DNA of 64,000 nt, taken from NCBI GenBank assembly GCA_037013685.1, contig CM072886.1, forward strand, positions 85,318,922 to 85,382,921. The letters run 5' to 3'. The stretch comes from Acridotheres tristis. Lineage: Eukaryota; Chordata; Aves; Passeriformes; Sturnidae. The position numbers and the translations under genes are program-made. Positions 12,701 to 27,667 of the stretch are shown piece by piece. The number at the start of each line of letters is the position of its first letter. The stretch's first letter is position 1. The notes below the pieces were generated by a model. That model saw nothing but the letters and a program-made list of their open reading frames with translations, was not told the DNA's origin and searched no databases.

Positions 12701-15700
12701 GCAGCAAACCTGTGTTCTCCACACTTACAGGCTTTCAAATCTGTGAGCATTTCCCAGCAGGATTCTGACATTCACTGGGTGCCAGTGGCCCTGCTCATGC
12801 CCTGCCTTCTCCTGCCCATCCCACACTGACTGCTGCTTCCCCGGAGTGTAACAAGGCTCACACCAGGCTCAAAGCAAGGCTGGCTTCGCCTGCTGGCAGC
12901 ATTTCATGGGCACCCTTTGGGGCCACTTCTGCCCTTCACAGAGGGGATGAGCCTGGCCTCTCTGCAGCTCTGCTTGGGGCACTGGCCAAGAGTGTCTTGC
13001 CTCTCCTCTCTTTGTTCCTCTCTAACCAGAGGGTTGGCTGGATTCAATCCTGGCAAGTCCCTTCGTAAGAGCTGCTGAATCAACCTGGCCACCAGCTGTA
13101 GCTGGGAAAATGTCATCCCCCTCCAGTGGATGGGAAAATGCTCATCTAAGGACGTATTGTAACTTGGGCTGCCTGAGCATCCATTTTATGGATGCCACGC
13201 TGCTGTGGGAGCTGCTCATCTCCCTGCTCTGACAAGTTGCAGATGTCTCCTTCAGTGTTATTCTAGTTTCAGGCACAAAGTGCACAGAGGCTGGAAAATA
13301 AGTAGCCCTAAGGGATTTTGTGAACTCCCCCATCTGCTGCCTCAGGATACACATGCCTCAAGGCACTGTGTACATCTAGAAACCAGGGAAAGGAAAGGGG
13401 AGGGAACACAGAGGCCTCCCATTCCCACTCACAGGCTCTGGGGAGCAATTCAGCACTTGTATAAATGCAGGGACAAGGGCCTGCACTGCTCAGCAGTCAA
13501 TTCAGGTAATGGCCGTGCCAGGCTGAAACTGCTGCTCCAGATCAGCTCTAGTCATAGCATTCCTCTTTCCAAAGGCTGCTTGCACAAGTGATCCAACAGG
13601 CTTAGCTTTCAAAGTACTTATTACTGTTTAAAAAACAAAAAAATCCACAGACTATCTCTAAGTATACAGAAGCATACACGCAGCTAGAAGGAAAGATTTT
13701 GTTTACTTTTTATGCCCTTCACTGCTTTAAGACATAATTGATTTATGCAAGGAGATAAAAATGTTACTTATTGCAGGCCAGTGTATTTCCAGACTGAACT
13801 AATCATCATTAGCCTTTCTGATTACTAAGTAAACAACCTGCTTAAGTATTGACCATAAATCTATGATATCGCTTGGATTCATTTTAACTTTGCACAATAA
13901 TGTCAGCTGCTGTGAGATGCAAATACAATAGATTCACTTTCCAATTGCTTGTCAGAATATTGTACATGTGCTACTGCAGTATCCCAGGCTCAGATATTGC
14001 ATTCCTCCCCTGAGGTCTAACAAACAAGAATTTCAAGAGGGCAGCAAATGAATTTCTAGCCTGAGGGAAAATGTTTGATGAAAAAAGTCACATTGTTACA
14101 GTTTTCATGGAAAAAGAGATGAAAGTGGGGTTGAAAAAAAATAATACTGGAGTGGTTTTAGCTGTAAGTGCCACTGAGGGCCCGATAAGAGCTGTACCTT
14201 GTCATTTTTTAGACTAGTCTCTTTTGCACACTAGGGCTCCCACTCAGGCTCACACAAAGCACTCCTCACTGGGTATAAGGTAGGAGGAAGACTACTGCTC
14301 CCTGTGGGCAATGTCAGGAAAGAGAGCTGCCTGGTAAAAGCTAAAATATAATTCAGGAAGCATTATATCTGGATTGACTTAAAATCATCATTTTTATTGG
14401 AAGTATTCTTTCTCATGGTGAGAAGTTCTTTGCTCCTGTGAATAGTTAGCACTTTCCACAAAAACTATGAAAGCCCAGTTTATCCAAGAGAAATGGCAAT
14501 GGAAATCATTTGGGTGAGCTTTCAGAATACCACCTTGCACTTTGAAAACAGCAAGCGAGTAGTCTTCCTGCTCTATCCATCGGGAATCCATGGCAGACAG
14601 GCCAAGTGGACTGGACAGCAAGTAGGTTTAGTGCAGAGAGCTGCTACTCAGCTCTTGGCTTCATCACCAGTTGAGGGAAAAGATGCATCGGGGCATTAAA
14701 CAATCACTGCATGCATTATCACATTGCCTTATCACCTTCTTTGTCCTCTTATTTTGCCCCCTTGAAAGTGAGGCACTGTGACTACAGAAATCCATCTCTA
14801 TTGTTCTTGAATTCATTATGGGTAGTAAACTGATGTGCAAAAATCCCCCGACTACAAAACACATATAAAATCCAAGCAGTCCTAAAATGCCAAGAGATTT
14901 CATAGGAGCCCCTGGTGAGGCAGGATGCAGCTGAGGTAACCTGCTTCTCCAGCCTCCTGATTGCCTTGATCCATTTTCAAGGAAGAGGATAAAATGTCAC
15001 AATGACACATTTTACTTGAGCTAATCAATGCTGTGGGCTGCAAAGCAAAAGAAAACAGCCCCATTAATTCACAATAACCTTCTTCTGAAACCTTTGGGAT
15101 TTTATGCTTAGCTGCTGCTAAACAGAGGAGGTTAAATAACAAAAATGCAGAACCACTTACTTTGCTTCTCAGCTCTGATGGGCAACCTTCAGAGCAGGCA
15201 CAGCTACAGGTTAAACGCTGTGGTATGATCCAGACCAGACACAGAAGCTCCCTCAGGCTTCTCTGCCAGCTGCATTGCCATCAGTCACTGCTGGGCTCCC
15301 TCCTCTATCCTCAGGAAGCAGACGCGGTCTGAGGAGCAAGGGAGCCTCCTGAAGAGTCTGCACTGAGCTACAGCTGGAGTAGCATTAGGGCTCAGGACAG
15401 CTGGATGGCTCAGGGGGTGAGCAGGATATGTTCAACCCTTTACTGTGTGCTTCTTCAAAGGCCTGCATGAATGAACCAAGTCAGAGCTCTTGGTGTGGGC
15501 TGTTTTTTTAGTTTGTTTGTAGGTTTGGTCTTATTTTGTTAAATATGAGCAGAGGTTAGGGTTATTCAGAGAGAATGTCCTGTCCCTTCTTTCCCAAAGC
15601 TGTCCTCTTGCCCTGATACAACCATGCTTTCCCTGCCTCACTGCCACGCTCAGAGGCTTCTCCCAGCCCTTTCTATCAGGCTCCCTCTGTGGTCCATGTC

Positions 15701-17246
15701 ATGTGCACACTGGGAGCGCAAAGAAAGCCAACAGCTTTCCTAGGATTAACTTTCAGCAAAAATTACTACTTTTTTTTTAGCAAAAAGTAATAACTTACTA
15801 CTACTACTACTACTTACTAGTTTAATTTATTTTTAAAATAAAAACACTCTGAGGAAAGCTCCCCTTTAAAAAGAAGAGAGACCAGTAGTGAAGGAGTTAA
15901 AGCAATTGATTTCAAGGCAACTGGAATACCAAAAGCTTGATAGGTGACACCTGTGGCAGGAGTATTACATAATAAGTTTATAGCTGTTTAGAAAGGGCAA
16001 GCAAGACTAAAACAATTAGTCTGGTATGTCAATGAATACTTTTTAAAATATATATATATTGTTTTTAGTCTGACAGGACACAGGATAAACTTAGATGTCT
16101 CTGCTTAGTAAGGAAAATGAAAGAAGCAGCCTGGAACACACAAGAGGTCTGCTACAGGTCATCTAACAAGCAGCATTAGGTATGGAGTTTTAATTTGTTT
16201 TCTTTAAAAAAAAAGTCATTAGCTGAAGACTTTGGTAGCCTTTTCTCTTCCCAATACAAAGCTATGAAACAGGCAAGAGATTGAAGAGCTTCTTGGGATA
16301 CGATGCGAATGATTTTCTGCAAAGTTAAAGGGAAGAGGGAGGTTCGGAGGATGGGTAGCTCTCTGAAGAAACAGTATTAAAAGCACACACACATGCTCTG
16401 CCAGTGCGGAGGAAGCATAGCAGGAGAGCAATTTGGCTCTGCTAGGAGCTATGAAACAGCCTGAAACTTGAGAAGAATAGAAAAATAGGACATAGGAGAC
16501 GTTATTCAGGAGAAGCATGACAGAAGAGCATGAATTTATAAGGGTAAAATCAAAGGCCAAAGACACAGAAGAGGCCCAGAGAACAGCAATATTACCAGAA
16601 AAGTATGTAAATTAATACATTAGCAAGACAATAGAGATCACTTCACGGTGGGAAGGGAGCAGCTAGCCCTGAGGAATGGAGCAATGCATTCTGCTTTGCA
16701 CTGAAAAAGACAGCTAACTAGGAGTGGATGGGCAGGAGAATAACACCCAGGGAAAGGGTAAAAGAGCCAAGATGATACCAGAAGAGAACACGCCATAGAG
16801 TACTCTGAAAATGTACTCTGAAAAGGTAGAAAATGCCTGAAAGCTTTTTAACTGGTTAGACCTGAGGAAATGTACCCAGATTGCTCATCAGCCTATGGGA
16901 GAACATGTCAAAATGACCACAAATTTCTGTTGTGCTCTTGGAGAAAAAATGGCACTGGACAATGGGAAACAGAAGAGTAAAATGGTCCTTAAAAAAATTA
17001 TTTAAATGTCCAGTGATACCAGTGATAACAGAGCAAGTGGCTTCAATTGCAATTCCTAGAAAAGCACTGGAACAAATTCTCTAATTATATGTGAACATGC
17101 AGTAAGCAAACATGTTACAAGCAACCAACATCACCAACTCATTAATAAAACCCACATCAAATCAATCTAGTTTTTCACACCTTGCCATACCAGAATATAA
17201 AATCTCAGAGAGGCTTGTGGGCTTGGTTTGGGAATTTTTTTGTGAA

Positions 17247-17313
17247 CCCCCCCCCCATCATTTTGGGTTTGAGCTGGGTTGGTTTTTTGTGGTTTTTTTT
17301 TTTTTTTTTTTTT
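17247..17313. repeat. C10 and T21 homopolymer runs
   Basis: Ten C at 17247-17256 and twenty-one T at 17293-17313, separated by a G/T-rich stretch. Lengths are prone to sequencing or assembly error. Confidence 0.85.
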
Positions 17314-20300
17314 CCCCCACATCCAGCTAGGTTTGGAAAGGGGAAATAATTGGTCGCTGAGAGAAGCAGAGGAACCTCGGGAGACTTTGGTAATACAGGA
17401 GCTTAAAAATGTGCCATGAAATGAGATCTCTTTAAATGCTTCTCTTTATTTGTATATTTTACAATCACTGCTTTATATGTCTGGCTATCCAGATCACTCG
17501 TGCCGGCTCCCCACCATGACACAGGTGCTACAAAGTATTTCTTTAAACAGCACAGTAGGAATAAGGATTACAAGGAAATCTGAGGTTCATAAACGCCAGC
17601 TGAATGTAAATACACCTTTCTGTGTGCACATGAAAGCGTACTGCAGTGGCATCCAGAACTGTTTTAAAAATAATTATGTGCATTAGTCATGGGGTTGAGC
17701 AAGGAAAGGTTTCATAAAGGCAGAGTTGTCAGCCTCCATCCACACACAGCCGAGTGTGGGGAGGTGCAGGCAGAGATCTAATATGTGAAACTGGCTGATA
17801 ATTACCTTACATCACTCGGCAAGAAAAACTAACCTGTGAAAACCATACAATATGTGAATTATCACCTCACATAGAGGGAGGAGGTCTCTGAGGACAGGGG
17901 CACAGCATGTCAGCCCCTGGGGCAGGGGGTGGTAAAGAGACTCTCAGTGCTGTAGCTGGGACGTGTAGGCCTAGGGAAGTTCTGGTGAAAGGCATGAGAC
18001 TCTGAGATTTCAGGGATCCACAGGAGAAATCTAGTGGGTGGCTGCAGGCTTTTCCTTGTGAGAGAACATGGGCAGCTTCCAGGCCATGGTACCAGGCTGG
18101 GCAGGCATAGTACGAGGGGCAGCTGACCTGAACAGGGGCCTGGCTTGCAATAAGTGATGGGAACATGACAGAAGAAGATGGGAACACCTGGAAACTGTGG
18201 ACTGTGGTTCAGAAATCCGGGTACTTGAAAGCTATCAAGACACAAAAAAATCATTGGTTAGATTCCTCTCCTCCTTGGGTTACCTTGGCTCAATACACGT
18301 CATCTAAATAAACCACTGACAACCACTGGCCACTTGAAAAACCCAACAAACTAACATAAACTTTCCAATTGTTCCAATCCAAATAATTAAGAGAAAAGTA
18401 ACCAACCTTTTCAACAAAAACTCTAAATTTTCCCCTTTTCCTTTAGCAACCTCCTACAACACATGAACATAACTAGTGGCTGCATTGCAGACACCATCTG
18501 TTCCAGCACAACAGCAACTCACCCACTTCTACCCACTCAGCATGACCAGAATTTAGCAGTGCATGCTGCATGTGCAGGGGAGGCACATGTGTTGTGAGTG
18601 GTGGAGGAGAGCAAACTAGGATAAGGAAGGGACAATTACTGCTAGAGAGAGAGCAGAGAGCAGCTCTGCAATGAATCCTCCTTTTTGAGAGGATAACGAG
18701 TTGGCCACACTCTAGAAGGATGAGAAAAATTAATCCAGGATAACCAAATGTTTCACAGATCTTGTAAACTGCCTAGTACTGATGCAGCCATCCAAACCTA
18801 TTGCTTCCTTGCCACCAGCCACATCCAGCAATTCAATCATTTTTAGTTTGAAAATCCTCTAGTACTGTGCTCCACAGAGTATTTTCCACAGGTAGGGCAT
18901 CTCATGGAATACAGGTAAATCATTCCGGTAGTCAGCCTGGGAATTCTGGCATTAGCGCAGGCATGGGCAGAGGACTACAACTTGGACCTCAAATTCTCTT
19001 TTCTCATCCAATAGTTTAGTTCTGTGGCCATGAGATTCTGCACGGAATCTTGGGAGAAAGATACAAATAACTGCATCTCACAGGAAGGACTGTAAAACCA
19101 ACTTTGCTTGGCAACAAGACACATACAATACCTCATCTGTGGGGAGCTATACAAAAATGTGTCTTCTTCTGATGAACTTCAGCTCTTGCTATTCCCCCCA
19201 CCACCTCCAACATGGAATGCATGACATCTACCAAGATCTTTTTCTGTAAGAATTTTAAACAATGAGCACAATTCCATCAAGGAGCAATTTCTCTGAAGCA
19301 ACAGGAACACAGTGAGAACAAGGTTGTGCCCAGGGTTTCAATTCTTTGCAGAAAGGGCTCTGCACTGTGGGCTTCCTCTCAAGGCATGATGCCAGTGCTG
19401 TACTTCCAGTTTCTATGACTTTATGCTCTCTTGCTTGCTATTCTTAGAAAATAAAGGTTCCATGCAGTATCATTCCCTTTGCACTTGGATGTTTTGGTAA
19501 TTCCATCAGTTCACACACCAAAACTTCTGCTCTTCAAATATCTGCTGAAATTATATCTGCCTAGTTTCTGTAATTAAGCAGTTATTAAGGAAGTAATTTT
19601 TTCCCATATTTAACCCTTGTGTCACACCCCTGTTTCCTTATATACCATTGCTTGGTTGACTGTGCATATATAAACTGTTTTGTCTCTCCTGTGAACTAAC
19701 CTGAAAGCTCATTGGAAGGGGGATTGCATTTGACAGTCATTAGCTCAACATCAAGTACCCTAACTGTATCAGATTACAAACTTTAATAATTGGCTTGATT
19801 AGGGCAAAAGGCATGATACATAAACCAGTGCTTGAATATACACTGAAAGTAATCATTGCTACATAAAGTATTTTATTTTCCCTATTCTCTGCCATCTAAA
19901 CTCTCTGAAATACCAGGAAATCACTTTCTTAAGTCATTACCCTTAAAAAAAATCCTCAATCTACATAACAGTGTAATGACAGAAGAGTAAACAGTTTACA
20001 CAGATGGCAATAAAGCAAGATTCAATGTAACTGGAAATAGTAAATTATGCATGTATTACAGGGATCTACAAAAGCAAAATCCTATGCATATAAATAATAA
20101 AAGCAGCATATATACGGATTTTTTTCAATAGTTTGAATTAAGTTTTTACTTCAGTACAAAAATTACTGTAGAAAGCTAGATAAAAAACACTCTTTATATG
20201 TATAAACATATTTATATTACTTGTATGGCCAGCTTCATTTTAGACTGACCCTTTTTAATACTTTTTAAGGCTGAGATGTCAAATTGAGTGTATGTGTTCT

Positions 20301-21169
20301 CTGCCCATTTTTAGAGCTAGTTTTGTTATTCACTTAAATGTTCTGTTTTCTCTTTCTATATATGTCCTCTCATAGACATCTCTCTCTCTATACACCCCCT
20401 TCCTATCCTGTCTTGATGAAGAGATAATATTTGAAAGTAATGCCATTTAAACGAATCTTTAGGACTCCTGTAAGAGCACTTGCCAAGACGGAGTTTCTTA
20501 GTTACACAGCTGATGAGTTTTAAGCCAGGCCAGTTCTGAGCAGTTACTGCCACAGAGGGTGAAGTTGAATAACAGAGGCCAAACAGGAAAAAACCCAGCA
20601 TGACCAGCATCAGGCCATGAGAGAACAGATGACTCTGTAGGAGTGAAGAAACCTTCCCACTCCAAAGGGAGCTCAGACTGGCTGTGGCACTCCCTGAAGA
20701 TGGAGAGACTGTTTCCCTTAGTAAACATCCAAGAGGACTGGGGAGGAGGAAGAAGTGTAGGAAGCTCCTTGTAAATGGTTATCCTCCATTCTTCAGCAGG
20801 TCTAGTAACTCTTGGGTTCTGCATGGTATCTAGACTATGTTCAGCCCTAACTTTCCTTCAGTTGGAAGTTCTACTTCTCCTCAGTTCCTGCTTTACTTAC
20901 CAAAGTAGGGGAATTATCCACTGTATAAGAGTTGTATAAGAAAGAGCTCCTGCAGAGGTGGTGGCATTTTCCCAGCTGAGACAGCTTGAGGCATTTGCTC
21001 ATGCGCTGACATCTCATTTGATACAGCAGGCAGTTACTGAGGTAGCAGAGGTGCAATATCACAATACTGAGAGCTGTTCACACGGAGGACAAAACAACAT
21101 CCTCTGTTCAAAATTCAAGTTTCCTCAGCAGTACAATGTGAGGAGATTTTCTTGTAATAGTGTTTCTGA

Positions 21170-21316
21170 AACTGAAAAAAAAGCCCAAAAAACCCCAAAA
21201 AATTCCAAAAATAAAACACAAAACCAGCACCAAACAAATGAAAAGTCAACCCAGCATACAGATGAAAATAACACAGACCTGACTCTTCATAAAAAAACCC
21301 CAAAAAACAACAAAAA
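21170..21316. repeat. A/C-rich low-complexity patch
   Basis: Repeated A-runs with CCC or CCCC interruptions on the plus strand (for example AAAAACCCCAAAAAATTCC and AAAAAAACCCCAAAAAACAA). The open frame across it is compositional. Confidence 0.8.
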
Positions 21317-23878
21317 TTAATAGTCACAACCAGTTAGGAGACAGCAACAAGTAACTTCATAGGCATAAGGTATTTCAGTTTTAGGCACATTACCTGAATG
21401 CTGGAGTCACTGCATCCTTTTAGACTAAGTATTATACGTAAGTAAATTGGCCTCATTTGAAAGCAGCAAGCTTATGCTAACTTGGAATCTGTATAATCGA
21501 ATGCAGAGCTTAAGAGCTACACTACATTTCCATGACATTTGTATGAATATGCACCAAGCAGAGTTAACCATGAGATGAGAGCTGAGGACTATCATGCTCA
21601 AAAAGGACACTTAGCAAGGAGTAACATTCAGCATTTAAATGAGAATATATGAGGTCTAAAAAAACAGGGCATTTGTACTGACACAGAAAGCTCTGAAGGC
21701 CAAAATTACACTTAAGCAGGAACAAACCCATTAGCAATCAGCATTCCTATTCCCACAGCACTCCGGGTTACATCAAAGTATACAGTAGATTTTTCACACA
21801 CCTTTCCATCCTGTTATTACCATCTGACACCCCAGTTCACACTATCATTCATGCCAGTGCAACCTAACTGTCCCTAAGCAATTAACTCTTGGGCTTGAGA
21901 TGGCTAGTGGTGAGGAAACCTTTTCCTATCAGTGCCAATTAACTAATTTCTTAAACTGTAGCTGATGCAGATGAACTAAAAGGCTCCTGTTATAAATGAT
22001 GTTGCATCTTTTGTGGGTGGGTGCCAAACTCAATAAAATAGAAGTAAATCAGAACACCTTTGCTTTAAAATAGAGTGTCGCAGGTATTTGAGCTCCCCAG
22101 TAGCAGTGTCAGGCCACAGAAGGGTTCAGGAGTGTATAGAGGAATCTGGCCTTTTATCACGCTCCAGCAGGATATTGGTGTCCCTTATTCCTAAAGATGG
22201 ACCTGGGAATCTGAACTGGCACTCTGAACCCAGAGACAGCAGCAGTGACCCCAGTCTCTCAAATGACTTTCAGTTATTCTCACAGAGTTCATTTTAACAA
22301 ATTGTGAACTGAATTTTGCCACTTAAAATGAAGATACAAGTTTTCTTAGCAGATTGGCTTTTGCACATACCAGCTTTGCATATTTTTTTTAGTACATGAA
22401 ACCCAGTTTAATTACATTGTACTAGGACTGGCAAAAAGTAACTTAATCCCAAATCAACATGAAATCAGATATTGATAATTTGTATTATATTAGTTAAAAT
22501 ATTTTACTTCAAGTACTACAAGGAAGATAAGCTAAATTGCTTATTTCACTGCTTGAAAATGTTTATATCACTGAACTAAGACATGAAAAATCTAGACATG
22601 AAAATAATACATATACTGGGGAATGCCATTTGACATTTATATTCCCAGTTGTTACAAGTCCAAACAAGACTCTTAAAAGGGAGGTTCTCTTGCCTGTGAC
22701 TGCTCTTTAGGAGTCTTTTGAGTTACATAATGGCACTTCTTCCATATTCCTGGCTCCCCAGTGGAGCACCTCACTCCTCCATGGGGTAGCCAGTACCATA
22801 AGGATATTAAAGGATTGTCTTGTATTGGAAGAATGGAACCTTCCTTCATGTCCAAAGATCATACGTAATGCTCAGCAAGTTAAAGCCCTCTTCTCCCCTC
22901 AAGCAATCGGCTATGATACAGTTACAAGCTTGGAGTTTACTTCTGCCTTTTCTCCTCCAAAAGGTCCTTCTTGCACCCTATCTTGCTATCAAGCTGTGAA
23001 GATACCAGTACATCTTGCCATAAACTGCTTCATTTGGATTTCCAGCAAAACCTTCATCCTGGTAGTGCTCTATGTACCTGTAAGAGATTCCAGTGTGCAC
23101 ACATATCCCGTCCAAGCTGTCCAGACAGTTGGTTTTGGCCTTGTGCTTCCTTTCACTGAGATTTTATTGAATTCATAATTTCATCATGAAGGGTTATTGA
23201 CCTCAAGCTTAAAAAGACTAATCAGTAGGCAGAGCCACTCCTTGTAAACAGCAAAAAGTCCCAGTTCTTAACGAAATCTCAAACATATTTTCAGGTCAAT
23301 GCTCTATCCATCTGTCAGTGTTTCATTCAATGTGTTCTATATTTTCAACTTGCATTTTAATTTGCATGTAAACAGAAATAATTCAAGAACAGCATCACTG
23401 GGCTCTGATTTGTTGTGAAAATGTGATAAGCACCATGGGGCAACAGACGGTGTAGAAGATCATTCAGACATGCCTGGTTAGTACCCCGAGAACACGTGAA
23501 ATCCCAAAGGGAAGGACAGGCTGCAGATTTCATACACAGGAGCAAAAAAGAAAATCTGCACTCAAACTGTTATGTGGGTTTGCATGACATGACTGCAAAG
23601 GTTTATTCATCTAATTAATCAAGACAATCCTCTTTCATAAAACTTATTGCGAGTGAAATATTCCTAATAATTTGTGACTTGCTTGGTTTCTTTTTTTACT
23701 ATGGTATATAGACCAGACATTTCCCATACAAGCTTGATTGCTTAGATAAAATTCAAGCTGCATCCACCCGTGATTTCTTAGTTGATTCCTTTCCTATCAA
23801 AAAGGTCAGTAACTTTTTAATGCAAGTCTTATTTTCTTTTTGAATAAGCCACAGTAAAACCATACAGCCAAAAAATGC

Positions 23879-23884
23879 TTTATT
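23879..23884 (-). terminator. PTPN3: candidate distal poly(A) signal AATAAA for PTPN3
   Basis: The minus strand reads GGTGAAATAAAGCATTTT and is then followed by a GT-rich stretch (GGCTGTATGGTTTTACTGTG). This is the best match to a canonical signal with a downstream element in the region, about 6.9 kb from the stop. Confidence 0.45.
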
Positions 23885-26800
23885 TCACCATTAGCCGTAT
23901 AACCAATATGCATAAAATGGTGGCTATATTTTTGTTCAAAACATTTCCAAACCCCAAGAAAGCTCTACTGAAAACATTAACCAACCTTTTATTCCTATAA
24001 AAATAAAAAAGAAAAATTATACATTCAAGAGGTGTCTACACTTTTAAACAATAAATTAAACTTTGTACTATCAACATCAAATTACATTTCAAATGATTGA
24101 AAAGTACAGCGTAGGGTACAAAATAATCTCTCTCCTTACCTTCCAAATACATCAAATACATTCTTATATTCCTTTAATGCACTGGCACCTAAGATCTTAG
24201 AAGAAACTATAGAGTGCTACAGGAAAAGAAAAAAAAAAAAATCAAAAACCCCCAGCCAGAGTCCTTAAATGGATATTACCTTCCAAGGTTTTGCTGACAA
24301 AACTCTGACAAAAATGCAAAGTGAACTTATATGAAAATACAAGCTTAGTGACTAGAATAGTGAAATCTTCTCCAAAACTTGCAAAAAAACCCAAACAACT
24401 TTGGCTTTCCCAACTATTATGCAATTTATTCCAGTATTATAAACACATTTCCATATCAGTATAATCAAGGTCAGTTTTAACCAGTACATCATTTGTGAGA
24501 ATGAATGGCAGGCAGATTTTTAGAAATTTTATAGGACTGTCCCCATTATATACCTTGTATCTCTCTATTAAGGTTACACAATGAAGTGTAAAAACCTAAA
24601 TAAATTATGTTTAGTGCTCACTGCACTAATACTTGTCATTTATTTTGCAAAACCTGGATGAGAAATAGATTTACATTTGAACGCATATACTAATTCCCCA
24701 CCTAACTTCTACGGACAGTAATTTATTTCCTGCTAAACCCCAAGTTTTCAATCTGTATGCAAAGCTCTGAATTAGAAGGGCACTGATCAGGACTAACCCA
24801 AGTGCTGCCATGCTCACCTGCTGCTTTACTGAAGCAAATGAAGCCCACTGTAATTAACACTGCTGAGCTGAGCTTTTTGGGTTTTTTTGAATGGAGTGCT
24901 TCGATATTCTTGCAAACTCATACAGATACACCTGATCTCACTTTGAACTGGACTGCTTAGGTTAGATAATACAAGTACAACCCCACTAAGGTCAATATAG
25001 GCTACGGATTTATTGTGCAGGATTTCAGTCTCTTTCCCTAAGGAAGGCAGCACTTTTTCCTTACTCTTGAAACAGGGTTGCAACCAACCATGTGCAAGGA
25101 AGTTGACAAATAATCTGGCATTTGGGCTGATTATACGCACATTCTGTGCTTTAGTGGCCATGCTGCACACTAGCTGTGAGCAAATTTGCTTTATGACTAG
25201 GTAAGTTGCACCCACAGCTAAGAAGGTACTTCTAACAGCTAACCTTTGTATTTTTGCAGAAAAACTATTTTTTTCCCTTTAAAAGGTATGCTTTGTACAG
25301 AATTTGGTAAATAGTAATTCCTTACTTGAAGATTCAGCTTTTAACTTTTTTTGGTTTTTTAAAGCATAAATTCTAGCTTGGTGCAAGATAACTTCCCGAT
25401 GCTTGAAAGAGCAAACTCCAAGGACTATTTACAAAATATTCTGCAAAAGACTGATAGGAATATGATACTACTCTGGCTTAAATTGGTAATTGATGTTAGA
25501 TAAGGGGTTTAATAGCCCTAACAAAGCATCTGCTTCATCTTAAGCATGCAGGGCAACCTCACCAGTTACTCAGCCACATGCAGGTTTTATTTATGTCCCA
25601 GAAAAAGACATCAAATGAAAATAGCCAATATAGTTTTTAAGAGGAAAATATTTAAGAGGTTTTTTTAATGTTACTTAAGAGTACAAACCAGTAGATGAGG
25701 AAAATGTTCCACTTAAAATTATTTTCTATGTGGGTTTGACAAAACTTAAATCTCATGTAAAGTATGGCTCTTTACAAAAGAAATTTTTCCACGAGAAATG
25801 ATACGTTTAAAGCACAGAAGTGTTTTAAAGGAAAAAGAGGAAAAAAATCATATATTTTCCACCCCTACTTTATCTGTTAAAAGCATTTTCATGTTCACAA
25901 TGCTTGATTACTTTTCCTTTTAATTTTAAGTTAAACTCAGGTTTTATCTGCCCCGAAGAAAACATTTCTTACATGCTTTTCCATATATCTTTATGATTTC
26001 TACCACTGCTAGCAGCACTGTTTAAATTCCTCAGAAAGATCAGTTGCCTCTTCAGCAGGTGAAAAAAACTCATCCTTTCTTAAGCAACAATAACATCACT
26101 TTGCCTGAGACAAAGCCAGTTTCACACTTGTAGGAAACCTCAAAGTGATTTTATAAGGCAAAACAATGACATTTCAGGAAACAAAATCATGAAAGCCAAG
26201 TAAACAGAAGTTAACAGTAAACTGAAGTGCTTCACTAATGTCTATTAAAATAAACACTTTAATATTTTAAATACAACTTTAATTAAAGGTTAACCTGCAG
26301 CTAAGCCCAAAAGAAAGCACAAAGTAAGACTACTCTTATCCAAGTAGTCTGCAAGCAATTGTCCCCTCTTGAGATGAATTTGTCTTAAAAAAAAAAAAAA
26401 GAAAAAGGACAACAATATTTCCTGGTCTCTTACAGACTCTATAATTTGTTTTTTTTTTTCCATAATATTATTGATCCTCAACATTTACTCTTTATAGGAC
26501 TGGTAAGAATGCTACTGTCACAGAGTTAGCCTGAGCTGAAAAGTGGTTTTATGTATTATGTGGTGCTTCTTCCTTTTGATTCAGAGAAACTTACTTTTTT
26601 CTTTAGAATGACAGGGTTCAGTGATTGTAGATGCTACTCTTTGGAGCTTATACAGTGTTAAAGTACACTAAAATGAAATAATATTGCATTAGACTGGTAT
26701 ATTTAAACTGTTAATGTAAACAGCCATTTGCGATGGCTGAGCACTATCAGTGTCAGAACTTAAATGCTAGAAACCCATATAATCAACGAACAAAATATTT

Positions 26801-27661
26801 AATAAAAACTTTACCTTCTAGATAGCTTCAATTAATAAATACTTTTAACCAAGCAGACTGATTGCAGGTTATTAATCAAAATGCAAACATTTCCCAGCAT
26901 ACATTCTCTGGAAAAGCTGAAAGAATAAAATAAACTTGCACTTAAATGCTACATTTCAGAGTAGAAAAATAAAGCCATTATCAGTGAAATTACTATGTGT
27001 AAATTATAAATGACTGAATATGAACCATATGCATCTATTTTCAACATTTATGCATTTAGTCTGACCCAAGAATACTGTCTACAGGGAATAGCTTTTTCAT
27101 AAAAAAGTATCATACTATGCTTTTAATAAAGCCAATACAAATTTCATTATATAATTCAGAACTAGAGTTGTTTTAAAAGACATATATTTGCACAGTAGGG
27201 AATATGAGGGGAAAAAGGAAAACCAACAGTTAAAAAAGCTGAGTGTATATGAAGACCTGTTGCTGAATTTGTAGGTACATTTTGGCTGCATATAATTTAG
27301 TATCAACACCTAAAAGACAAGATAATTAAAAGCAAACCCCTGGATTACATTTTCTTTTTTTTTTTTTCAAAACACCACTACTATTGAAGGTTTGGTTGTA
27401 TTTTAATTATTTGTATTTCATACATCTGGTTACACAAAAGGCATTCATGGCTTAGGGCATTGTTTTCCTTATTTTTAATAAATAGCAAGACCTGTCCCCT
27501 TCACCTCTGTCTCAGAAGTGTTCCCCTGTGAGATTTCTGAAGACATGCTGAATAGGCAGTTTAGTTACTTCCATATCAAATATAAAGCCACTAAGTTAAA
27601 ATTTGTTTAATTCTATATACATAAATGTTAGTGTATTTCACAGTGATGAAAACATCAAGGA

Positions 27662-27667
27662 TTTATT
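27662..27667 (-). terminator. PTPN3: candidate proximal poly(A) signal AATAAA for PTPN3
   Basis: AATAAA on the minus strand (TTTATT on plus) lies about 3.1 kb after the stop. It is followed by a T- and GT-containing stretch (TGTTTTCATCACTGTG) that could serve as the downstream element. Several other AATAAA copies occur nearby (for example near 28561, 25590 and 24723), so the choice is uncertain. Confidence 0.35.

Larger units (their letters stand above)
9771..23860. other. intergenic, no recognised gene
   Basis: About 14 kb with no recognised coding exon, RNA gene or clear transposon. It holds low-complexity patches: (AC)n at 12387-12401, an ACT/TAC run at about 15796-15813, C10 and T21 runs at 17247-17256 and 17293-17313, and an A/C-rich patch at 21170-21316. 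Open frames here are short and overlap on both strands. Confidence 0.6.

Noticed and set aside
14394..14621. Minus-strand 75-codon frame with a protein-like stretch (SAMDSRWIEQEDYSLAVF)
   Set aside because: No convincing splice sites at either end and no recognised family; it could be a partner of the 5255-5392 exon but nothing supports that.
20888..21062. Minus-strand open frame ending at a strong GTAAGT donor-like site, possible coding exon
   Set aside because: No clear acceptor, Cys/Leu-rich translation without family similarity, and an ordinary third-position composition.
26387..26460. A-run and T-run about 50 bp apart that could pair as a hairpin
   Set aside because: Homopolymer runs are common in this AT-rich region and length is unreliable; no compensatory evidence for structure.
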